From Rubrivivax sp. (lineage in GTDB: Bacteria > Pseudomonadota > Gammaproteobacteria > Burkholderiales > Burkholderiaceae_C): a stretch of 64,000 nt of DNA. Of the stretch, positions 47,142 to 55,500 are shown piece by piece. A program made the position numbers and the translations under genes. The stretch covers positions 186,001-250,000 of the forward strand of contig JAURZK010000038.1 in assembly GCA_030653505.1 (NCBI GenBank). Direction: 5' to 3'. The stretch's first letter is position 1. Every line of letters starts with the position of its first letter. The notes under the pieces were generated by a model, which saw only the letters and a list, made by a program, of their open reading frames with translations, ran no database searches and was not told the DNA's origin.

Positions 47142-47390
47142 GTGCGCAAGTCCAATCTCTCACCTGCCGTTGCGACAGCCACCCTCGCAACCCAACCCCC
47201 ATCGCCAGCCCTACCGGAAACGGGCTTCCTGCGTCAGCCGCAGGTGCTGGTCTTCGTTCCCATTTCCAGGTCAACGCTGTGGCGCCGCGTCCAGGCGGGC
47301 ACGTTTCCGGGGCCGGTCAAGCTCTCGGCGCGCGTGACCGCGTGGCGTGCCGAGGACCTGCGCCGCTGGATAGCCGACCAGGGAAGTTAG
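47142..47390 (+). CDS. AlpA-family helix-turn-helix protein (excisionase/regulator)
   Basis: 82 residues, GTG start with GAAGAGG upstream. The MerR-like winged HTH is PISRSTLWRRVQAGTFPGPVK then SARVTAWRAEDLRRWI, the usual AlpA fold. AlpA proteins activate or assist excision of integrated elements by bending DNA near the integrase gene or attachment site. No integrase is adjacent in this window. Confidence 0.85.
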   Translation: MRKSNLSPAVATATLATQPPSPALPETGFLRQPQVLVFVPISRSTLWRRVQAGTFPGPVKLSARVTAWRAEDLRRWIADQGS

Positions 47391-47408
47391 TGGGGCGGGC
47401 GCTGCCAC

Positions 47409-47804
47409 CTATGGCGACGCCATTGCGGAGAGCAGCGCAAACGCCTCGCCGGCCCTTGCGGTCGGTACGAACAAGTGGTCGTGGTGGTAGCCGGCGACCG
47501 CGTTGCAGGGAATGCTTGCTTGGGCCAGGCTGCCTGCCAGTGCGGCAAGGAAACCGACGGCCTCCAGAGACGAATGCACGGTCAGGGTGATGAGCCTGGC
47601 CTCGAACACGTACTCAACGGCACGGTGTTCGGCCTGTCCCTTCTCCACGATCACGGTGAGACCCTCGGCCTCACGGAAGGTGCATATCGGGCTCATGCCC
47701 GGTGGTATCTCGAAGTCTGGAAAGTTGCAGTAGACGAAGGTTTCCGAGTGCATCTGCGGCGCCATGTCGCGCTGCAGCCTGGACAGGTCACGTTCACCGG
47801 TCAT
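47409..47804 (-). CDS. ACT-domain protein
   Basis: 131 residues from the ATG at 47804. It has an N-terminal beta-rich part (TFVYCNFPDF, MSPICTFREAEGLTVIVEK) and an ACT fold with RLITLTVHSSLEAVGFLAALA and NAVAGYHHDHLFVP, like stand-alone ACT_3/ACT_7 proteins that bind amino acids. It is divergent from the desaturase gene, with 273 nt between the starts, and convergent with AlpA. It probably belongs to the element's cargo. The ligand is unknown. Confidence 0.82.
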   Translation of the reverse strand: MTGERDLSRLQRDMAPQMHSETFVYCNFPDFEIPPGMSPICTFREAEGLTVIVEKGQAEHRAVEYVFEARLITLTVHSSLEAVGFLAALAGSLAQASIPCNAVAGYHHDHLFVPTARAGEAFALLSAMASP

Positions 47805-48077
47805 TGGAGGCTCTCCTGGGCGTTCAAGTCTGGTCACGCCTCTGTGAAACATTATGTGCGCCCCAACTCTGGTTGGCGATGCGTGCGGACCACAGGCAGC
47901 CATTACGTGCGGACGTTTAGCGAGTCTGCCAAGTGGTCAAAGTCTCTAAACCACGGCTGCCGAACGGCGCTTCCTGCTACCTTTCACTTGGGTTGAAAGC
48001 CGTGCGTTCGACGGCTTGGCCGACCTGCCGGCCGAGCCTTCGTTTGGTGTCGAGGAGATGTGAGAAGGAGCCTGCAC

Positions 48078-49022
48078 ATGGTGTCGAACCACGCAGTCCT
48101 GGCAGACTTGAGCGAGTTCCGCTCCAAGCTGTGTCACAGCGGGGTCGCGCATCACAGCCTGCTTCGCTTGAACCCGGTCCGTCCGCTGGCGGACATCGCA
48201 TTCGACTGGCTCGTCATCTTCTGTGCCGTCGGCGCGGTGGTCTGGCTCAGTGGTTGGCTGGCGCCGCTGGCGATCTTTGTACTGGCCAATCGCCAACGCG
48301 CTCTTGGCAACATCCTGCACGATGCGGGTCATCGCAACCTGTGGCGCGAGCGTTGGATCAACGATCTGGTGGCTCGCGCACTGGTGGCGCCCCTTGTGTT
48401 CGCAAGCTTGTCGGCCTATCAAGCAGCTCACTTCAAGCACCATCTCTCGCTGGGTGATGCTGGCAACGACCCGGACCTGCTGCAGATTCCCGCCGAGCCT
48501 CCGCGGCATTGGTTGACCAGCTACCTGCGCAACGTCATCGCTTTGCCTGCGTGGTGGGGGTCGTTTGCGGGGCACCTGGGTGCGCATGCCGTACCGCTGT
48601 CGGCGAAGTTGTTCATTGTCGGTTGGTGGGCTGCACTCTTGGCGCTGATGGATGCACTGGCCGGCGAGGTGTTCACCCTGGCTTTCGCGGCGCTGTGGTT
48701 GACCGCGCGGGCGACGCTGTTCCATCTGATCACGACGTTTCGTGAGATGTGCGACCACTTCGGCCTGAGGCCGGCCGGCATCTTCGCTTTCACGCGCGAC
48801 ACGGCGTGCCATGGCTTCTGGCGCTGGGTCATCCACCCGCGCAATAACGGCTACCACCTCACCCATCACCTGTTGCCTGCCGTGCCGTATTACCGGCTGC
48901 CCCAGGCGCATGAGCTGTTTCAGCAGCTGGCGATTTACAGGACACGGGGGCAGACCTGCACCACCTACTTCGCCGGGCCGAATGCCGTGGTCAGCGACTG
49001 GCAGGCGGGAGCGCGGTCATGA
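48078..49022 (+). CDS. Membrane fatty acid desaturase-family protein
   Basis: 314 residues from the ATG at 48078, with AAGGAG 8 nt upstream (a GTG at 48060 is possible). The three His boxes are HDAGH (81-85), HFKHH (118-122) and HLTHH (260-264), the di-iron ligands of membrane desaturases and hydroxylases. Hydrophobic helices lie between boxes (about 40-70, 105-120 and 150-210). It overlaps the next gene by 4 nt (ATGA). Substrates in this family range from acyl chains to small alkyl compounds; the partnership with a permease, ACT protein and ArgP-like regulator suggests a small metabolite rather than membrane lipid, but this is inference. Confidence 0.85.
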   Translation: MVSNHAVLADLSEFRSKLCHSGVAHHSLLRLNPVRPLADIAFDWLVIFCAVGAVVWLSGWLAPLAIFVLANRQRALGNILHDAGHRNLWRERWINDLVARALVAPLVFASLSAYQAAHFKHHLSLGDAGNDPDLLQIPAEPPRHWLTSYLRNVIALPAWWGSFAGHLGAHAVPLSAKLFIVGWWAALLALMDALAGEVFTLAFAALWLTARATLFHLITTFREMCDHFGLRPAGIFAFTRDTACHGFWRWVIHPRNNGYHLTHHLLPAVPYYRLPQAHELFQQLAIYRTRGQTCTTYFAGPNAVVSDWQAGARS

Positions 49023-50290
49023 GCGAACGCACGCTGGGCAGCCTGCAGGTCGCGGCGCTGCTGGTCTCGGCCAGCTATGGCATCGGCTTCCTCTTCGGCT
49101 CGGGCGAGTTGGCACTGATGCACGGCATGGCGGGCAGCATCTATGGCGTGGCAACCGCTGTCGGCATGCTGGTGCTGGCCTTGTTCGCCAGCCGGCTGTG
49201 GCGGGCGGGCTTGCCAATCTGGGAGATGTTCGGCCTTGCTTACGGCCAGCGGCTGCAAAGCGCCGTCGCATTGCTGTCGATCGTCTGGATGGCGGGCGTG
49301 CTTGCCGCTCAGATCCAGGGCGGCCTGGCCGTCGTTGGCCTGCTCGGGCTCTCAGGGCCGATGGCCTACGGACTGGTCCTGACGCTGATCTACATCGCCT
49401 CGCGCCTGGACCTGCGTTTTGCGTCGGGTCTGTTCGCCGCCTGCCTGGTCGCCAGCGGCCTGGTGCTGGTCTACGCCTTGGTGGCGGCGAATGGGGTACC
49501 CATCTATGCCAGCGCCGTGCCCGCATTCGTGCATGACCTGTCGAGCTTCAAGCCGACACGGCTGCTGGCGCTGGTACTCGCCGTCGGCATCCTGGTCTGC
49601 ACAGGCGCGGATTACCACCAGTTCGTCCTGGCTGCCCGCCGCCCCCGCGCGGCCACCTTCGGCTGCATCCTGGCCGGCCTCGGTCTGTTGCTGATCGGCT
49701 TCTTGCCGGCCGCCGTCGTCTTGGCGATGGACAGGGCAGGGTCGCTCCACGGTCTCGCTGACGCCAAACAGGTTGTGCCCTTCGCGCTGGCGCAGGTGGC
49801 GGGGACGTTTGGCACCGGGGCGGACAAGCTGTTGCTTGGTGCCTTGTCGGCTGCAGCGTTGGGGTCGGGAGCGGCCATCGTCCGCGCGATGACGAGCGCG
49901 CTGGCCTCGGCCACCCCTGGGGCACATCGGGCATCGCAACCCGTGCTCGCGGCGGTGTCCATCGCTGTCGGAGCTGCGCTAGCGGCGCGTGACCAGAGCA
50001 TTGTCGACACGATGGTGTCGGTCAACGTGATCTACATCGCCAGCGTCGGTGTGGTCTTCGCTGCCCTGCTGCGCGGCATCGTTGTGCCGGTGGCGCATGC
50101 GGGCGCGATCATGGCAACCGGCTTTTCGGTTGCGTTCGCCACTTATGTGGCCGGCTGGGCCGGCTGGCTGGGCGAAAGCGCCGACATCGTCTCGCTCGTG
50201 TCGGGGCTGGGAGCATCGGCAACGATGGCCGTGTGCTGTGCGCTGTCTGCAAACAGGGTGCCTGCTGGGGGATCAAGCGTTCGTGGGTGA
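49019..50290 (+). CDS. Multipass membrane transporter, solute-symporter-like
   Basis: 423 residues with about 11 hydrophobic segments. The N-terminal LLVSASYGIGFLFGSGELAL and the GTGADKLLLGALSAAALGSG stretch resemble sodium:solute symporter/APC-type permeases. It overlaps the desaturase (ATGA), so the two are coupled. The end lies 4 nt from the convergent LysR gene. It may import the desaturase substrate or export its product. The family assignment is by general pattern only. Confidence 0.75.
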   Translation: MSERTLGSLQVAALLVSASYGIGFLFGSGELALMHGMAGSIYGVATAVGMLVLALFASRLWRAGLPIWEMFGLAYGQRLQSAVALLSIVWMAGVLAAQIQGGLAVVGLLGLSGPMAYGLVLTLIYIASRLDLRFASGLFAACLVASGLVLVYALVAANGVPIYASAVPAFVHDLSSFKPTRLLALVLAVGILVCTGADYHQFVLAARRPRAATFGCILAGLGLLLIGFLPAAVVLAMDRAGSLHGLADAKQVVPFALAQVAGTFGTGADKLLLGALSAAALGSGAAIVRAMTSALASATPGAHRASQPVLAAVSIAVGAALAARDQSIVDTMVSVNVIYIASVGVVFAALLRGIVVPVAHAGAIMATGFSVAFATYVAGWAGWLGESADIVSLVSGLGASATMAVCCALSANRVPAGGSSVRG

Positions 50291-50294
50291 CTGA

Positions 50295-51224
50295 TCAAGC
50301 AGGTTCGGTGTCGGGCGGGCCGGTGGCGTCGGACCCGAGCAGGTAGCGACGCGCCTCCCTCACGATCAGTTCAGTGATCTCTCGCGAAAGGGGTGGCTCA
50401 ACTTCCCAGTGATGCCAGTACAGGTCGACCTGCACCGGCTCTCGCGGTGCCAGATCGACAAGACGTCCCTCCAGGGCCAGCGGGCCCGCCTGCTGGGTAG
50501 GGATCAGGCCGTATCCCACGCCCGTGGCGATGCCCTCGAGCAGGGCCAACGGCGCGGGCAGGTAGTGTTTTGCATAGCGGTCCACCGCAAAGCCGAAGTG
50601 GTGACGCAGAAACTCGTCGTGCAGCGCGTCCTTGCGGTTGAAGAGAACTGCTGGCGCGACCAGCACGGCCGCTGCGGTGAGTCCTACAGGGAAGAACTGT
50701 TGGGCAAACGCGGGGCTTGCGTAGCAGCGGTATTCCATCGCGCCCAAACGTTCGGCCAGGAACCCGGCGGCAGCCTGCGCGTCGGTGGAGATGCAGCCGA
50801 CGACTTCGCCGCGTGCCAGGCGGGCTGAGGTGTGATCCTGATCGTCGGTGACCACTTCGAGGGCGACCCTGCGTTCCAGAAGCAGCTGCCACAACACTCT
50901 TGGAATCCAGGTCGCCAGCGAATCGGCATTCACAGCGATGGCGAGCGGGACGGGCGCGTGGGGCTTGGGAGTCGGTGTCAGTTCCTGCAGCGCCGCACCC
51001 TCGAGCATCCTGAGCGCCTTGACATGGCGAAGCAGGATTTCCCCGGCCGGTGTCGGTGCGACCGGTTTCTCGCGCACCAACAAAACGGTCGACAGCGACT
51101 CTTCCAACGCCTTGATGCGTTGTGACACCGCACCGCGCGTGATGTTGAGTCGGCTGGCCGCGCGGTCGAAGCTCTGCTCTTCGGCCACGGTTGCAAACGT
51201 CTCCAGCTGATCGCGATCCAGCAT
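50295..51224 (-). CDS. ArgP-like LysR-family transcriptional regulator
   Basis: 309 residues. The N-terminal HTH (FATVAEEQSFDRAASRLNIT then RGAVSQRIKALEESL) begins MLDRDQLETF as in ArgP/IciA and LysG proteins, which bind basic amino acids and control transporters such as ArgO/LysE. The C-terminal periplasmic-binding-like domain contains PLAIAVNADSLATW and GIATGVGYGLIP. It is convergent with the permease gene and probably regulates this cargo group. An imperfect LysR box and a TCTCTAAAC motif lie upstream of its start. Confidence 0.87.
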   Translation of the reverse strand: MLDRDQLETFATVAEEQSFDRAASRLNITRGAVSQRIKALEESLSTVLLVREKPVAPTPAGEILLRHVKALRMLEGAALQELTPTPKPHAPVPLAIAVNADSLATWIPRVLWQLLLERRVALEVVTDDQDHTSARLARGEVVGCISTDAQAAAGFLAERLGAMEYRCYASPAFAQQFFPVGLTAAAVLVAPAVLFNRKDALHDEFLRHHFGFAVDRYAKHYLPAPLALLEGIATGVGYGLIPTQQAGPLALEGRLVDLAPREPVQVDLYWHHWEVEPPLSREITELIVREARRYLLGSDATGPPDTEPA

Positions 51225-51252
51225 TTGATGTCTTCCCTGTTCAGTGTTCTTG

Positions 51253-51293
51253 CATGCCCGTGAAACTCTCTAAACGGCGAACTTCAGGGCATG
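51253..51293. promoter_or_regulatory. Candidate LysR-regulator binding region upstream of the ArgP-like gene
   Basis: Inverted repeat CATGCCC (51253-51259) and GGGCATG (51287-51293) flank a spacer with TCTCTAAAC (51267-51275). The same TCTCTAAAC occurs at 47943-47951 upstream of the desaturase start. The spacing from the LysR start (51224) fits autoregulation. Confidence 0.45.
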
Positions 51294-51473
51294 TGATTCC
51301 GTAGCATGTGCAGGACGGGCAACCATCTTGCGCACCCACAAGCGTATTGGTGCAGGAAATCTGAATAAACCAGTAGTGGCTTTGCACTCCGTAACGGCGA
51401 CGCGTGATCGGATGCAACTGTGTCCCGCGGCAGCGATGTTGTTGCTGGCGCGGCGTGGCGAAGGAGAAGGCAG

Positions 51474-52412
51474 ATGCAGTACGGTGCCGAAGAACCAGCA
51501 TCAGCAGGAACCGCACGCTCGGTAGCGATGCTGAAGGCCGTTGTGGACGGATCCACCTACGAAGCTGTGGCTGCAGTTTTCGGCATCACCCGCACGGCGG
51601 TGGAACGCCGGGTCAAGCACATAGCCGCGCGGCTGAGCCGCGAGGTTGGCATCGACGGGCTGAACAAGGGCGGCACCGCCTTCGTTTGGCGCCTGCGTCA
51701 CAGGCGCGAGGCGATCCTGGCTGCCCTTGAACAGCTGCCGCCGCGTCCGGTCGAAGCCGCCAACCAATTTGGCGTAGTCTCCGACGAGGAAATCGCCCAA
51801 GCAGTACATCGAATCCGGGGGCGCAGCGCCCAGCCCTTGCGGGACGTCGCACTGTTCTACACGTTGTTCGCCACCGGGGCGCGGCCTTTGGAAGTCGCGC
51901 GGCTGGAGTTGCAGGATTACCTCCAAGCGGACGGCACCGTGCGGCGCGAGTCCGAGTTGCGGGCAGAAGTCGCCATCACCTGCAAGTCGCGGCCTTTGTA
52001 CTTCGCCAGCCGCAAGCTCGACGAAGCGTTGAGCGCCTACCTGCACGAGCGCCTGGTCTTGGGGCAGGGGCTGGGCGCTGCGCCAACCTTCAGAGGACTG
52101 GACCCTGCCAGCCGGCTGTTTCTGACAGCGACCGGCGATCCGTTTCCGATCACGCCCTACGGAGCGCCCGGGCAGCAGCGGTACCTGTGCCGTCCTATCC
52201 TGGAAACCTATCGCAAGGTGTTCCGGTACGCGGAACTGGAAGGGGCGACCGCGTTGTCCGTGCGCCGTACCTTCGTGGCGCGGCTCTACGACCGTGGAGC
52301 CGACGAAGATCAGGTCGGCGTGGTGCTGGGCATTGGCGAGCGCAGGGCGGTGCGGGAGCAGTTCCCGCGTACGCGGCCGACAATGGCCCGGTTGGTGCAG
52401 GAACTGGTTTGA
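51474..52412 (+). CDS. Tyrosine recombinase-like protein, catalytic tyrosine not evident (paralogue A)
   Basis: 312 residues from the ATG at 51474, with AAGGAG upstream. The N terminus carries an HTH-like repeat motif (MLKAVVDGSTYEAVAAVFGI then TRTAVERRVKHIAARLS). The C-terminal half is like tyrosine recombinases: FATGARPLEVARLELQDYL (box I Arg), CKSRPLYFAS (possible Lys), and RRTFVARLYDRGADEDQVGVVLG (box II). Where LGH-x-Y would follow it has LGIGERRAVREQFP, and no Tyr is seen. It is closely related to the 58044-58985 protein and could be a catalytically dead or divergent recombinase. Its role in excision is unknown. Confidence 0.75.
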   Translation: MQYGAEEPASAGTARSVAMLKAVVDGSTYEAVAAVFGITRTAVERRVKHIAARLSREVGIDGLNKGGTAFVWRLRHRREAILAALEQLPPRPVEAANQFGVVSDEEIAQAVHRIRGRSAQPLRDVALFYTLFATGARPLEVARLELQDYLQADGTVRRESELRAEVAITCKSRPLYFASRKLDEALSAYLHERLVLGQGLGAAPTFRGLDPASRLFLTATGDPFPITPYGAPGQQRYLCRPILETYRKVFRYAELEGATALSVRRTFVARLYDRGADEDQVGVVLGIGERRAVREQFPRTRPTMARLVQELV

Positions 52413-52472
52413 CACAGCGCGGACCGCGCAGCGCCACTCGAGGGGCACTCATTGGCGGCAGTCGGCGCCGAC

Positions 52473-52507
52473 AAAAAAGGCCCCCCTTGGCTTTGCGGCC
52501 AAGGGGG
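52473..52507 (-). terminator. Rho-independent terminator of the methylase-helicase gene
   Basis: In minus-strand orientation a GC-rich stem (CCCCCTTGG / CCAAGGGGG, 9 bp, 8-nt loop, 52482-52507) is followed by a run of six T (52473-52478). It lies 9 nt past the 52516 gene's stop. Confidence 0.82.
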
Positions 52508-52515
52508 TTAGTTTC

Positions 52516-55500
52516 TCAGGCGGCCTCTCTGATCTCTTCGGCATCGACCCTTGAACTGCCAGCTTCGTCCTTGTCAAGATCGAGTCGCTTGAGCAACTCG
52601 CGCTGCCGGGCCATCAGGTCCAGCAATCGGCCTTCGTGCTCGAACGGACGCTGCAGTTCGAGCCGGATGTCGTCCAGCCGTTTGCGCCTGACCTGCAGTT
52701 GAGCCTCGCCCGCAGCGTGCTGCTTCGGAATAGATCCCAGCAGATCGACCAACGCCGCCACGAGGGCAGGCCCGGTCTGGTACGGCGTGGCTTGGTACAG
52801 GCACGCTCCCGACAGGTACAGGGTTGGCACCTCTTCGCCCCGCGTGGCCTGCACGCCCAGCTCGAAGCCGCCGAACCGGCCGACGATCTGCTCAATCTCA
52901 CGGCCGCCCGCGCGCAGTTCATCCCTGGTCGCCTTGATGAGGCCGCGCAGGGCCTCGCCCACCGCGTCAGGGCCTGCGATCTTCCGGCCGCCCACTTCCA
53001 GGCAGATGCCCTGGAGCGTCTGTGGCTCGATGCGCGCCACGTCTTGGGCATACAGCGCGACCTTGCGCTGCTGCGCCTCGATCATCATCGGCAGCCGGCT
53101 CACTTCGCTCTCGTTGGCATAGCGCTGATTGCGCCACACCGAGAACAGCGTCGAGAGCCGCGCCACTTCCGCGTCCACGCCGGCCTTTTCGATGACCAGC
53201 GGATTACCCGAGGCCAGCGCCTTCACTTCGGCGTACGACAGCGCCGCCAGTTCCACGTCTTCCAGCGAACGGATGCCTTTGTCGCCCTTCATCACCTGTG
53301 CGATGAAGCGTGCCTTGGTCTCCAGCGTCTGCCACATGTAGCTGTCGAAGCTGCCTTCGGTGACGTAGCGGAAGATTTCCACGTCCTCGCACTCATTACC
53401 CTGGCGTAGGATGCGCCCTTCGCGTTGTTCGACGTCGCAGGGACGCCAGGGCGCGTCGAGGTGATGCAGCGCGCACAGGCGGGTCTGCACATTGGTGCCG
53501 ATCCCCATCTTGGCCGTCGAGCCGAGCAGCACCCGGACCCGTCCCTCACGCACAGCCTTGAACAGCGTTGCCTTCTGGGTGTCCGTCTCGGCGTCATGCA
53601 CGAACGCAATCTCCTTCCCCGGGACGCCGGCCTCCATCAACCGCGCCTGCAAATCGTCGTACACGCTGAAGGCGTGACCGCCCTTGGGTGACGACATGTC
53701 GCAGAACACCAGCTGTGCACCGCGGAATGCGATGCTGCGTTCCCGGATCGCCAGCACTTCGCGCAGGCAGGCAGCCACCTTGCCGTTCTCGTCGAACAGC
53801 GCCTGCGGCGCCACCAGCCGAAAGTCCAGCGCCGCCTTGCGGCCGTCGGTGGTGATCGCCAGCATGTTGTCGTCCTGCGGCTTCACATGGCCGCTGCGGA
53901 CCTCCTCGGCGCGCTGCACCAGCGTTTGCACGAACGCCTTCAGCGCCTTGCTGGCCGGGCAGGCCACGATGCGCGGCTTCTCCCCCCGCAGCCGCGGCAC
54001 CGGCAGCTTCAACATTTCGGCGGTGCGGATGTCGGCCACTTCGCCGAACACCGCCATCAGCTCGGGCACGTTGATGAAACGTGCAAACCGGGTGTGCATG
54101 CGGTAGCCGCTGCCGTCCGGTGCGATCTCCAGCGCGGTGACGCTCTCTCCGAAGGTGGCGGCCCAGGCGTCGAACTGCTGCAGCCCGAGCTCCTCCAGCC
54201 TTCGCGGCTGCAGGTAACGCATCATGGTGTGGATCTCTGCCATGGTGTTGGCCACGGGTGTCGCCGTCGAGAACACCACGCCGCGCTGCGCATGCCCATG
54301 AACCTGCATCGTGTAGCGCGTCTTCAGGTACAGATCGAAGGCGCGTTCCGAATTCGTCAGCGGCAAGCCCGCCACGCGGGTCATCTTCGTGAACCGGTAC
54401 AGGTTCTTGTGAAGATGCGCTTCGTCGACGAACAGGCAGTCGATGCCCAGTTGCTCCCAGGTCAGGAGGTCATCCTTCTTCTTGTCGGCCAGCAGCTTCT
54501 CCAGCCGCACCGCCCAGTTCTTCTTCATGGCTTCGAGTTGCTTGACGATCCGGTTGCCCCGGTCGTTGCTCCTCTCGGCCCGTACAGCCATCTCGATTTC
54601 CATGATGATGTCCTTGATGAATCTTTCCGTGAATTGCGGTGACACCTTGATGCGCTCGAAGCTCGAGTGCGTGATGACGACCGCGTCCCAATCTCCCGTC
54701 GCGATGCGCGACACCAGTTCTCGTCGGCGGTCGCCTTCGAGGTCTTCCTTGCCGGCCATCAACACCGCCGCGTTCGGATAGAGCCGAACGAACTCGGCCG
54801 TGTACTGCGCCAGCATGTGGTTCGGCACCACGTGGCAGGGCTTGTTCACGAATCCCAGCCGGCGCAACTCCATGCCGGCCGCCACGCACACCGCCGTCTT
54901 GCCAGCACCCACGACGTGGAACAACCCCGTGTTGCCGGACTGCAAGACCCGCCAGATGGCGTCCTTCTGGTGCGGGTGCAGCTCGAAGCAGTGGGAGAAC
55001 CCCGGCAGCTTCAGGTGCGCACCATCGAACTGCCGCTGCCGGGTGGCGTTGAACAGATCGTTGTAGATGCGGCAGAGCTTCTCTCTCCGCGTCGCATCGT
55101 CGAAGGCCCAGAGCGCGAACCGTTCCTTGATCAGGCCCAGCTTCTCGCGTGCGGCCAGGGTCTCGTCGGGATTGACGATGTACTTGTCGGTCTCCGGGTC
55201 GCGGTCGCGCACCGTCGGCACCTGCACGTTCAGCGCGCACTGCACCAGTTCGATGGCGTTCATGCGTGAGGTGCCGAACTCCTGGGTCACCTTCACGTTC
55301 TGGCGCGCATCCCAGTCCCGGTAGCGCACAGACCAGGCGCCGGCCTGTGCCGAGTAGCCCACATCGCAGTCCTTCAGTTCCAGAACTTCCTGGACGAAGG
55401 TCTCGACCTCGACGGCTGGGATCCAGACCGCCCCGAGCCGAGGCTCGATCGCGGCCGGCAGCAGATCTTCCGGTTCGACCTCTTCCAGCGCTTCGATGTT

